Below are positions 43,446 through 52,618 of a stretch of DNA of 64,000 nt, in pieces. Location: NCBI GenBank assembly GCA_017448975.1, contig JAFSKN010000047.1, forward strand, positions 1-64,000, given 5' to 3'. The position numbers and the translations under genes are program-made. Under the pieces are notes generated by a model. It searched no databases. It worked only from the letters and a program-made list of their open reading frames with translations, and was not told where the DNA came from. Origin of the DNA: Clostridia bacterium. GTDB lineage: Bacteria > Bacillota > Clostridia > Christensenellales > Aristaeellaceae. How positions within the stretch are numbered: the first letter of the stretch is position 1; each line of letters starts with the position of its first letter.

Positions 43446-43461
43446 ATAACTCTTTAATGGC

Positions 43462-44919
<1,458 letters not shown>

Positions 44920-44923
44920 TCAT

Positions 44924-45128
44924 TACCATTCAGCTTGCGCCGAATGGTACGCATGAAATCGGAATCAGGATTCCGATTTCACGCGGAGCATCAATTTCTT
45001 GCAGAATGGCATTTCCGCAAGCGGAAACGCTCATTCTACGGCCAGAAATTGATAGCGGAAGCGGCATGGCCGCTCCTCGGCGACGTACACGCCGCCGCCT
45101 GCGGATTAAAGTCGGGGAGCGCCCCGAC
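44924..45128. repeat. Branched palindromic intergenic element
   Basis: The 389-base gap between gdhA and the M20 peptidase gene has no supported gene; about half is palindromic. Stems are TACCATTC/GAATGGTA (44924-44949), a 12-13-bp stem GAAATCGGAAT/ATTCCGATTTC (44954-44981) and ATCAATTTCT/AGAAATTGAT (44990-44999 with 45044-45053), which encloses AGAATG/CATTCT and TTTCCGC/GCGGAAA. They continue with AGCGGC/GCCGCT (45060-45074) and GTCGGGG/CCCCGAC (45111-45128). The design (long-range closing stem around short-loop hairpins) matches 99-224 and 29180-29267, though the bases differ. Confidence 0.65.
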
Positions 45129-45188
45129 ACCCCCGTTGGGCTTGTTGCTTGGTTTCTCTCAATTGCAGCGTATTTCACAGTTAGCCTG

Positions 45189-46625
45189 TCATCGCACGGC
45201 GTCGATCAGGTTTTTGTAGAAATCCACCGCGCCGGGGAGGCAGTCGATACCGATGGTTTCGTCGATGCCGTGCATGCCCTTCATTTGCTTGGGGCCGTAA
45301 ACCACCGGGGCGAAGCGCACCACGTTTTCGCAGATGTCCTGATAAAAGCGGGAATCGGTGGCCCCGGTCATGACATAGGGGCTGCTGGGGCAGCCGGGGA
45401 AGGTGCGCTCCACGGTGCGCTGCACGGTCTGAAAGGCTTCGCCGTGAATGTCCACGGGTTTCGTGTAATCGTTGGCGATCACTACGTCCATGGTCAGCTT
45501 GTGCTTATCCGCCAGCTTTTTAAGGATTCTCAGGCTTTCTTCCATGCCCTGGTGGGGAATGAAGCGCAGGTTGGCCCCTAAGGTGGCCTCCTGGGGCAGC
45601 ACGTTAAAAGCGTCGGAGCCGGAGAGCATGGTGAACGCCGCCGTGGTGCGGATCATCGCCCCGGCCTGGCTGCTGATCATGGGCAGCACCTTTAAAAGCA
45701 CCGGGCGGAACAGCCACAGGTTGGAGAAAATCAGCTTCATGGGGAAGGAGGCGTAAGGGGCCAGGGTCTCGAACATGGCCGCGACTTCTTTCGGCAGCTT
45801 CCGGCAGAACACAGGCTTGGTTTCCACTTCATTCACGAAAGCGGCCAATCTTGCGATGGGGGAATGGGCGGGGGGCGTGCTGGCGTGGCCGCCGCTGGAT
45901 GTGGCGGTAAAGCGCACGTTGGCCCGGCCCTTTTCAAACACACCCAACATGGCGAAATTGCCTTTGATGCCGCCCATGGGGTCGGTGATGACGCCGCCGC
46001 CCTCGTCGCACACAAGCCAGGGGCGCACGCCGCGCTTTTTCAGTTCATTCACCAGCTTGGGGCAGCCGTCTCCGGACCATTCCTCCGTGCAGGAGGAAGA
46101 AAGATACACGTCGTTTTCCGGCACGTACCCCGCCGCCAGCAGTTCTTCCACCGCCTGGAAAAAGGCCATGACGGAGCACTTTGTGTCCGACGTGCCCCGG
46201 CCCCAAACCAGACCGTTTTCGATATCGCCGGAGAAGGGGCCGTGCTGCCATTGGCCTTCGGCGGGCACCACGTCCTGGTGGCTCATGAGCACCAGGGGCT
46301 TTTCGGACGATTTGCCTTTCCAGAAAAACAGCAGATTGCCGTCGATCTCCGTTTTTTCCATGCGTTCATGCACCAGGGGAAACAACTCTTCTAAGATTTT
46401 GTGGAAACCCAAGAATTTTTCCCGCTGGTCCGTATCGGGCACGGACACGGTATCGTATTGCACCATGCGGGACAGCTTTTTCGCCAAGGCCATGGCCCGG
46501 TCCGGGTCGGGGGTGGGGACATAGGTGGATTTTTTGGCGGGGAGCAGCAGGGTGCGGACCGCGGCGATCAGCAAAAGGAGCACCACAAGGCCCAGCAGGG
46601 CCAGGATCACCCACAGCACAGCCAT
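45189..46625 (-). CDS. M20-family metallopeptidase with N-terminal membrane anchor
   Basis: The 478-residue protein has one hydrophobic anchor (residues 3-27), then an M20 (PM20D1/carboxypeptidase Ss1-like) two-zinc hydrolase. Zinc and catalytic motifs are LMSHQDVVP (about 111-119), GRGTSDTK (about 139-146) and SSCTEEWSGDG (about 174-184), with a dimerisation domain in the middle. It likely hydrolyses a peptide or N-acyl amino acid, perhaps outside or at the membrane. It lies four bases after a membrane-protein gene in a three-gene operon, so its substrate or product may be what the two membrane partners transport. Confidence 0.82.
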   Translation of the reverse strand: MAVLWVILALLGLVVLLLLIAAVRTLLLPAKKSTYVPTPDPDRAMALAKKLSRMVQYDTVSVPDTDQREKFLGFHKILEELFPLVHERMEKTEIDGNLLFFWKGKSSEKPLVLMSHQDVVPAEGQWQHGPFSGDIENGLVWGRGTSDTKCSVMAFFQAVEELLAAGYVPENDVYLSSSCTEEWSGDGCPKLVNELKKRGVRPWLVCDEGGGVITDPMGGIKGNFAMLGVFEKGRANVRFTATSSGGHASTPPAHSPIARLAAFVNEVETKPVFCRKLPKEVAAMFETLAPYASFPMKLIFSNLWLFRPVLLKVLPMISSQAGAMIRTTAAFTMLSGSDAFNVLPQEATLGANLRFIPHQGMEESLRILKKLADKHKLTMDVVIANDYTKPVDIHGEAFQTVQRTVERTFPGCPSSPYVMTGATDSRFYQDICENVVRFAPVVYGPKQMKGMHGIDETIGIDCLPGAVDFYKNLIDAVR

Positions 46626-46629
46626 GGTA

Positions 46630-47313
46630 TTACGCCTCCTTCGCGGCCCGGCGGTACTTGATATAAGCCAAAGCAATCGCCAGCGCGCCGCTGGGAATGA
46701 TCATGAAGCTGGTGGAGGAGGTGAGGGAAGGCACCAGGGTGAACAGCACCGTCATCACGGTCAGCGGCACCAGGGCCAGAAGGGGGCTTTTGCGGAAATA
46801 TTTGTACGCCATGGCGCCGAACAGGGCGGGAACCACGTTGGCAAAGGCGGGCTGGAGGGCGGGGCTTTGCAGCACGGGCTGCAGGGGGATCATGAGCAGC
46901 ACGCCCAGGGCCAGCACCAAAATGGTCACCAGGGAGGAAGCGGCGATGGACAGGGTGGAGATCACTTCGTTTTCCGCCGTGCCGGTCTTGGCGTCCACGA
47001 GTTCCTTGGCGTTCACCGCGCAGGGGATTTTCATATTGATCAGATTGCCGGTGATAAACGCCAAATAACTGCCGCCCGCGCCCAGCATGGGGGTATACAC
47101 CAGGAATTCCACCACGCTGCTCACCGTCCACACCAGGCCTACGGAGAGGAAGCCCTTGGCGGCGGCCTGCATATCCGGCATGGCCCCCAGCACCGCGCCG
47201 ATCACAAAGGGCGCGCCCAAAAGCAGGATCAGCGTCAGCACGGACACAGCGCGGCCCAGCCGGTGGGTGGATTTGAGGTACTTTTCATAATACGCGACCT
47301 GATTGTTTGACAT
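46630..47313 (-). CDS. Membrane protein, partner of the DUF5058-like protein
   Basis: The 227-residue protein has about six hydrophobic segments, including two with conserved-looking FLVYTPMLGAGGSYLAFITGN and a long ILVLALGVLLMIPL helix. I recognise the gene pair (DUF5058-type protein plus this one) but no named transporter family. Position between the DUF5058 gene and the M20 peptidase suggests the second half of a heteromeric permease. Confidence 0.6.
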   Translation of the reverse strand: MSNNQVAYYEKYLKSTHRLGRAVSVLTLILLLGAPFVIGAVLGAMPDMQAAAKGFLSVGLVWTVSSVVEFLVYTPMLGAGGSYLAFITGNLINMKIPCAVNAKELVDAKTGTAENEVISTLSIAASSLVTILVLALGVLLMIPLQPVLQSPALQPAFANVVPALFGAMAYKYFRKSPLLALVPLTVMTVLFTLVPSLTSSTSFMIIPSGALAIALAYIKYRRAAKEA

Positions 47314-47326
47314 TGCTTTTCCCCCC

Positions 47327-48076
47327 TTATCCCACGATCACCGCCGCCAGCATGCCGCACAGCATGCTGCCCGCGATGGAGAAGTTGTCCAGCCACGCCA
47401 TATTTTTCTTTTCGGCGAGGTAAGTGAACAGGGCCATCACCAGGGCCGATACACCCGCCGTCAGCAGGGGAGACCAGTCCCCGGCGAAGGAAAAAGCGCC
47501 GTTGCCGGAAATGAACGCGCCCAAATAGCTGCCGATGTAGGCGCTGACCATGCCGATGAACATAGCCGCCATGGCGTGATCGCCGAAGCCGCCCTTTTTC
47601 TTTTCTCCGGCGTCCTTGCCGCTGCTTTGCAGGCGGTTCAGATACCGGCGGTTGAAGAGCGCCGACAGCACCATGCCCCACATGATGCATACGCTCATGA
47701 GCAGGGCGATGGTGGAAAAGGCCTGGGCCGTCATGGGATCGCTGCCCAAACGGATGCCCAACTGCTCCGCCGCTGCGTCGGCCACCTGGGTTTCATAATG
47801 CAGCGCGCCGATCACCGACAGGCGCAGCCAGGGCCAGGGGGTGCCCAAACTGCCGCTTAAGGCCAGCACCCCCAGCAGGATGCCCACGCTGGGCAGCAGG
47901 GAAAAGGTGGCGCTGGAAACCAGGGCGCGCTTCATGCGCACGGTGTCCATGCCCAGCGCCTTGCCCGCCCGCCAGGCGCGCACCAGAAAGATAACGCATA
48001 CCACAGCGATAAAAGCGACGATGGCGCCGCAGATCAGATACAGCGCGCCGCCGTTCAATTGCTCCAAAATCGACAA
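47327..48076 (-). CDS. DUF5058-like membrane protein
   Basis: The 249-residue protein has six or seven hydrophobic segments (from YLICGAIVAFIAVVCVIFLV at residues 13-32). It shows the DUF5058-like stretch TFSLLPSVGILLGVLALSGS and LRLSVIGALHYE. First gene of the operon, followed after 13 bases by a second membrane protein and then the M20 peptidase. Likely a small-molecule transporter; substrate unknown. GGAGGTTCACTGC precedes the start. Confidence 0.65.
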   Translation of the reverse strand: MSILEQLNGGALYLICGAIVAFIAVVCVIFLVRAWRAGKALGMDTVRMKRALVSSATFSLLPSVGILLGVLALSGSLGTPWPWLRLSVIGALHYETQVADAAAEQLGIRLGSDPMTAQAFSTIALLMSVCIMWGMVLSALFNRRYLNRLQSSGKDAGEKKKGGFGDHAMAAMFIGMVSAYIGSYLGAFISGNGAFSFAGDWSPLLTAGVSALVMALFTYLAEKKNMAWLDNFSIAGSMLCGMLAAVIVG

Positions 48077-48111
48077 TGCAGTGAACCTCCTATACAGCAG
48101 AAATCTGGGAT

Positions 48112-48140
48112 ATTATAGCATCAATGTATCGAAAAAACAA
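48112..48140 (-). promoter_or_regulatory. Promoter of the DUF5058/M20 operon
   Basis: Minus-strand TTGTTT (48135-48140), 17-base spacer, TATAAT (48112-48117), about 35 bases before the ATG. Confidence 0.7.
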
Positions 48141-48193
48141 CAAGGTGCAAAATTCACCCTTTTATGATACAATAAAGCGGGAGGGGAAACTAT

Positions 48194-49537
48194 ATGAAAG
48201 GAAAAAAACGCGAAGGATACGTGTTTGATATATATTTCCCGCCGCTGGGCCAGCGCATCATGAAAACCAGCCTTGCGGTGTTCATTTGCCTGATGTTTTA
48301 CTGGCTGCGGGGCTACCGGGGGGTGGAAATGCCCGCGGAAGCGTGCATCACCGCGATAATCTGCATGCAGCCCTACGTGCAGGACACCGCCGTGTACGCC
48401 CGGGACCGGTTCGTGGGCAGCTTCATCGGGGCGCTTTGGGGACTGATGTTTTTGCTGCTGCTGGCGGTGTTCCCGGATTTGGGGAAAACGCCGCTGATTC
48501 TGTATCCCATGATGGGCGTGGGGGTATTGATTTCCCTGTACAGCGCTGTGGTGATGCACCGCCCGGATACCTCCGGTCAGGCTGCCATCGTGTTTATTTG
48601 CGTGGTGATCGCCTATCCCGAAATCGAAGAACCGATTTTGCAGGCTATGCACCGCATGATCGACGTGCTGGTGGGCACGGCGGCGGCCATCGGGGTGAAT
48701 GTGCTGCGCTGGCCGAGAGTAAAACGCAGGGACCGGCTGTTTTTCGTGCGCACCCGGGACATCGTGCCGGATCAATTGGCGCAAATGCATTCCGCCGTGC
48801 TGTTCCGGCTCAATTACCTGTTCAACGACGGGGCGAAGATTTGCCTCATGTCCGAGCACGCGCCCGCGTTCCTGCTGTCTCAGCTGGGCAATGCCCATGT
48901 GAACGTGCCTCTCATCGTGATGGACGGGGCGGGTATCTATGACGCCCAGGAAAACGAATATTTAGCTGTGGAAACGCTGCCGCCCGCTTCCTCCGCGTGG
49001 CTGATGGAGAGGCTGGACGAGCTGCACGCCAGTTATTTTATCTACACCGTGCACAATCACCGCACCTGCATTTTTCACCGGGGAAAGCTGAGCAAAGGGG
49101 AAAATTTAGTGTACGAGCGCATGAAACGCTCTCCTTACCGCCATTATTTGGAGGGCGACAGCTTTGAACCGGGGGAAATCGTGTATATCAAGGTGATCGC
49201 CGCCACCGTGGAAACGGACAGCATCCTGGTTTCCCTCCATGACGCGCTGCCCCATTGGGGGCTGAGGACCGCCGTGCGGGCCCAGGCGGGCCTGCCGGGC
49301 AGCGGCAGCCTGTATTTCTATTCCGCCGACGCCACCATGGAACGGGCCGAAGAAAAGCTGTTGTGCATGCTGCGAAAAAAAGACCCCGCTTTGCAGCCCG
49401 TGGAGGTGTTTTCCTTAACGGGTTACCGCACGGAGCACGACGCCGTGCATCTGGTGCAGGAGCTGGGCAAAAACTACGAACCGGTGGCGCTTTTCGCCTG
49501 GATAGAAGGTATATGGAAACGGTTCAAGACACAATAA
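48194..49537 (+). CDS. FUSC/aromatic-acid-exporter-like protein with C-terminal HAD-like domain
   Basis: Residues 1-175 form an aromatic-acid-exporter-type membrane domain with about five hydrophobic segments (YFPPLGQRIMKTSLAVFIC onward). Residues about 190-447 are soluble and resemble a HAD IIB (Cof-type) fold: GAKICLMSEHAPAFLLSQL, then PLIVMDGAGIYDAQENEYL. The usual N-terminal DxD nucleophile of HAD enzymes is not obvious, so this part may only bind. Fused FUSC-HAD-like proteins are uncommon. GGGAGGGGAAAC precedes the ATG. Confidence 0.7.
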   Translation: MKGKKREGYVFDIYFPPLGQRIMKTSLAVFICLMFYWLRGYRGVEMPAEACITAIICMQPYVQDTAVYARDRFVGSFIGALWGLMFLLLLAVFPDLGKTPLILYPMMGVGVLISLYSAVVMHRPDTSGQAAIVFICVVIAYPEIEEPILQAMHRMIDVLVGTAAAIGVNVLRWPRVKRRDRLFFVRTRDIVPDQLAQMHSAVLFRLNYLFNDGAKICLMSEHAPAFLLSQLGNAHVNVPLIVMDGAGIYDAQENEYLAVETLPPASSAWLMERLDELHASYFIYTVHNHRTCIFHRGKLSKGENLVYERMKRSPYRHYLEGDSFEPGEIVYIKVIAATVETDSILVSLHDALPHWGLRTAVRAQAGLPGSGSLYFYSADATMERAEEKLLCMLRKKDPALQPVEVFSLTGYRTEHDAVHLVQELGKNYEPVALFAWIEGIWKRFKTQ

Positions 49538-49576
49538 AATCGGCCCCGGAGCTTCTGCTTCAGAGCCTGAATTGAT

Positions 49577-49638
49577 TTTCCTTGTGGCTTTCTCGGAAGG
49601 GGACGAACCGACGATTTCCGCCAGTGGCGGAAACCAAA
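49577..49638. repeat. Third copy of the dispersed GGCTTTCTCGGAAGGGG repeat
   Basis: TGGCTTTCTCGGAAGGGG at 49585-49602 is followed by a different hairpin, TTTCCGCC/GGCGGAAA (49614-49633). It lies in the 110-base gap between convergent genes, the same kind of place as the other two copies. Confidence 0.7.
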
Positions 49639-49647
49639 TCGGCATAT

Positions 49648-51579
49648 TCAGTCTCCCATGCTGTTCAGCTCCGCGTCGTCGATCTTGCCCCAGGCTCCCG
49701 CGCCGTCGCACTGGACATGGATGCCCACGGTAAGGGTATCGCCTGCCTGCACGGTGATGCCGGAAAGCTCGGGGGTGTGCCATTCCGCCCATTTGGTGAT
49801 GACGGTGGGCTGGGTGGCAACAATTGCTCCGTTGATTTTCACATAGCTGTAAATATCCGTTTTGCCCCCGTCGCCGCCCTGGATGGAAACGCGGTACACG
49901 TACTGCCCGGCGGGCAGGCCGGCGATATCCTGCTCCAAATCAAAATGGACGGTGTTGGCTTTGGCGGAATAGAAATGCCAGTGCCACACACCGGTCTTGG
50001 AATCGTTTTTCTTTTCCTCCGCGTACAGCTCATTTGCCCCGGCGTAATCGGTTGCTTTCCACATGCTCCGGTCGCTGTCCTCAAAGCTGCTGTTGACCAC
50101 GAAATTGTATTTGACCATGTGCAGGTTCAGCGCCGCGTCCCGCCCGTCGGCGATTCCGTGGATCACGTAGCTGGCGACCCCCGCCGCTTTCAGGGCGGCT
50201 TCGTCCACAGCGTCCCAGGTAACGGGCACATCCTGCCGGGAATTGTCGTTCATGACTGCCGGGACGGTTTTGGGCAGCACAATATCCCCGTTGATGTCGC
50301 AGTACAGCGTCACATCCTCCAGGGCCTCCACCCGCAGGGGCGCTTCCCGGCCTGTTTTCACCAGATTGAACATGGTCAGAGAGGGCAGGGCGCGGCCGGA
50401 AAAATCAAACAGGGTTTGATTGTCGCAGGCACTGCCGCCGTAATATTTCCCCGCGTCGTTGGGGTCGTATTCCCTGGCGTAGCTGGCGGCCCAGCCGGAG
50501 CCGTATTGTTCCCACTTGGCGGAATTCTCTTCCCAGGAAGCCGTGCCCACCGGCACCCAGGCCCCTTCCCAATAACACACGCCGATGCCGCCGATGTCCG
50601 CCATGGCCTGCACCACGTCGGTGAACTCATTCACCTGCCCCTGCACGGAGAAGGGATAGGGCTTATCGTATACGCCGCCCTCGCCGATGCTGTTGCCGCT
50701 GAAATCCCCGTCCTCAGCCGTCCAGGCGTAGCTGGTTTCCATCACCATGACCCGCTTTCCGTACTTTTCCGCGATTTCGGAAAGGACGGCTTTCAGGTTG
50801 TCCAGGGTGCCGTGCCAGTAGGGATAGTAGCTGGTGCCGAACACATCGTAATCCAAATTGTAATAGGCCAGCTTGGAGGCCCAGGAACGGTAAGCGTCCC
50901 CGTTTTCCGGGTTGGCGAAGTGCACGGCGATCAGCGCGTCGGGGTACACTTCCCGCACGGCTCTGCTGCCCGAGGCCATGATCTTGTAAATGTTCATCCA
51001 GATCTTTTCGCCGCTCAGCATGCCGTTGGTTTCGTTGCCCAGCTGCACCATGGCCACGGTCACGCCCGCGTCTTTGAGCTTTTGCAGGCAGTCCCGGGTG
51101 TAGGCTTCCACCTGGGGTACTTTTTCCTCGTCGATATCCAGCCCCTTCCAGGCCTTGGGGACCATCTGCTTGCCGGGATCGGCCCAGAAATCGGAATAGT
51201 GGAAATCCACCAGCAGGGGCAGGCCCGCCGCCGCGGCGCGCTTGCCGATTTCCACGGCGGCGTTGATATCGCAGTTGCCGCCGCCGTAGCCCCGGCCCTG
51301 GCTGTCAAAGGGATCGTTCCACACCCGCACGCGGATCAGGTTCACGCCGTTTTCCGAAAGCAAGCCAAACAAATCCCGTTCGTTTCCTTCCGCGTCATAG
51401 TATTTGACGCCGGACGCTTCTTCCGCAAGCACGGAGGACACGTCCATGCCCAGGAAAAAGCCCTCCGGCAGGTTTGCCACCCTGCGCACGTACAGGGCGT
51501 TTTCCTCCGAAACGCCGGCCAGCGAGCCCAGCAGCAGCGCCGCCGCCGTCAGAAAGATCATGCACTTTTTGAAACTCAT
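49648..51579 (-). CDS. Secreted GH53 endo-beta-1,4-galactanase
   Basis: The 643-residue enzyme cuts the galactan side chains of pectin. The signal peptide is residues 1-24. The GH53 catalytic domain (about 38-400) has the acid/base glutamate in VQLGNETNGM (about 198) and the nucleophile in VMETSYAWT (about 300). It is followed by a bacterial Ig-like domain (DVPVTWDAVDEAAL) and a C-terminal carbohydrate-binding domain (YNFVVNSSFEDSD, CBM61-like). This shows a gut or plant-polysaccharide lifestyle. AAGGAGGGTAAATC precedes the start. No galactan transporter is in the window. Confidence 0.88.
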   Translation of the reverse strand: MSFKKCMIFLTAAALLLGSLAGVSEENALYVRRVANLPEGFFLGMDVSSVLAEEASGVKYYDAEGNERDLFGLLSENGVNLIRVRVWNDPFDSQGRGYGGGNCDINAAVEIGKRAAAAGLPLLVDFHYSDFWADPGKQMVPKAWKGLDIDEEKVPQVEAYTRDCLQKLKDAGVTVAMVQLGNETNGMLSGEKIWMNIYKIMASGSRAVREVYPDALIAVHFANPENGDAYRSWASKLAYYNLDYDVFGTSYYPYWHGTLDNLKAVLSEIAEKYGKRVMVMETSYAWTAEDGDFSGNSIGEGGVYDKPYPFSVQGQVNEFTDVVQAMADIGGIGVCYWEGAWVPVGTASWEENSAKWEQYGSGWAASYAREYDPNDAGKYYGGSACDNQTLFDFSGRALPSLTMFNLVKTGREAPLRVEALEDVTLYCDINGDIVLPKTVPAVMNDNSRQDVPVTWDAVDEAALKAAGVASYVIHGIADGRDAALNLHMVKYNFVVNSSFEDSDRSMWKATDYAGANELYAEEKKNDSKTGVWHWHFYSAKANTVHFDLEQDIAGLPAGQYVYRVSIQGGDGGKTDIYSYVKINGAIVATQPTVITKWAEWHTPELSGITVQAGDTLTVGIHVQCDGAGAWGKIDDAELNSMGD

Positions 51580-51623
51580 GATGATTTACCCTCCTTGGAA
51601 TTTTGAACCCGCGTTCATACCCC

Positions 51624-51652
51624 TTGCGGGAACGCGCGGCATTGGTTACAAT
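51624..51652 (+). promoter_or_regulatory. Promoter of the pentapeptide-like gene
   Basis: TTGCGG (51624-51629), 17-base spacer, TACAAT (51647-51652). An inverted repeat CGCGTTC/GAACGCG overlaps the -35 region (51611-51637). Confidence 0.6.
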
Positions 51653-51683
51653 AGAGAAAACGAAGGGGAAGGGGGAGTGGCGC

Positions 51684-52337
51684 ATGCTTCCGCCTAACGT
51701 GCCGGAAAACCTGACCGAAGCCATGCTGGAGGAAGCCGTTTCCCAGGCGGTGGAAGAAGGAACGGATATCGAAAACTGCCGCTTCTATGGAGACAGCCTG
51801 CCCGAGCTGCCGGGGGAAGTGCTGGAGTTTTCCGGCTGCTGCTTTGAAAAATGCACCTTCAGGCCCTGCGGGGCGGAGCGGCTTGTGTTCGTGGACTGCG
51901 TGCTGGAAAAGTGCGATCTAAGCGGCATGCGGTTTGAAAAATGTACCTTCCAGCGGGCCGTCTTCCGAAACTGCCGCATGACTGGGACGCAGTTTACGGC
52001 ATCTCCTCTCATGAACGTAGTTTTTGACGGGTGCCTTATGGATTTCGCGGGCTTTGCGGAAATCAAAGCGCAGCACGTGCTGTTTTCAGAATGCGTTATG
52101 AAGGAATGCGGCTTTTACCGTTTCCGCTGGCAGGACTGGACCCTGCGCGCCTGCAATTTGAACCGGGCGGAGATTCGGGAAACTTCCATGAAGGGCATGG
52201 ACGTGACCTCCTGCGAAATGGAGGGGATCACGGTGGATATCCCTTCCCTTTACGGCATGAAGGTGACCAGAGATCAGGCTTCCAGTCTGGCCGCCCTGCT
52301 GGGTTTGGTGATCAAGGACGCGCCACAGCCATTATAG
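51684..52337 (+). CDS. Pentapeptide-repeat-like protein
   Basis: The 217-residue protein shows tandem five-residue periodicity with F/C at the centre (FEKCTFRPC, FVDCVLEKCDLSGMRFEKCTF, FRNCRMTGTQF, FSECVMKECGF). It should fold as a right-handed quadrilateral beta-helix, as in Qnr and McbG proteins that mimic DNA. Cysteine content is high. An N-terminal 40-residue helical lead precedes the helix. Whether it protects gyrase is not shown. AAGGGGGAG precedes the ATG. Confidence 0.72.
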   Translation: MLPPNVPENLTEAMLEEAVSQAVEEGTDIENCRFYGDSLPELPGEVLEFSGCCFEKCTFRPCGAERLVFVDCVLEKCDLSGMRFEKCTFQRAVFRNCRMTGTQFTASPLMNVVFDGCLMDFAGFAEIKAQHVLFSECVMKECGFYRFRWQDWTLRACNLNRAEIRETSMKGMDVTSCEMEGITVDIPSLYGMKVTRDQASSLAALLGLVIKDAPQPL

Positions 52338-52415
52338 CAAAAAACCGGCGGCGGGAAAAGGAAAATATTTATGCATGTCATGCCGAAAAAACCCGCAATT
52401 TGGACAAAAAGCGCA

Positions 52416-52444
52416 TTGACAAAGATACAAAAACCCGCTATACT
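52416..52444 (+). promoter_or_regulatory. Promoter of the uracil permease gene
   Basis: TTGACA (52416-52421), 17-base spacer, TATACT (52439-52444). Confidence 0.85.
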
Positions 52445-52450
52445 TTCCAC

Positions 52451-52566
52451 AGTTCATCTTTAAGGCGGTACAGAGAGACCGGCAAGAGACGATGGAACGC
52501 TTTTGCAGTCATGGGCGCGAAGCGCTTGTGAAGGGTTCTGCTCTGTACGGGCAGGCCCTTTTTTTC
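52451..52566 (+). promoter_or_regulatory. PyrR-type transcription attenuator before the uracil permease
   Basis: The leader has TACAGAGAGACCGGCAAGAG (52469-52488), resembling the CCAGAGAGGCT-NGCAAG core of PyrR-binding pyr attenuators. A terminator follows: GGG..CTGC/GCAG.CCC with seven T (about 52533-52565). GTACAGA (52468-52474) is complementary to TCTGTAC (52542-52548) in the terminator loop, a possible antiterminator. When UMP is plentiful, PyrR would favour termination. pyrR itself is not in the window. Confidence 0.7.
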
Positions 52567-52618
52567 TGGGTATTGACGCTTCGGCGTTGATATAAAAAAT
52601 GGACAGGGGGAGATACCA

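Noticed and set aside
49582-51606. Long plus-strand open frame (674 codons) opposite the galactanase gene
   Set aside because: It is the exact shadow of a recognised GH53 gene; GC-rich codon use removes stops on the other strand. No ribosome site or known domain.
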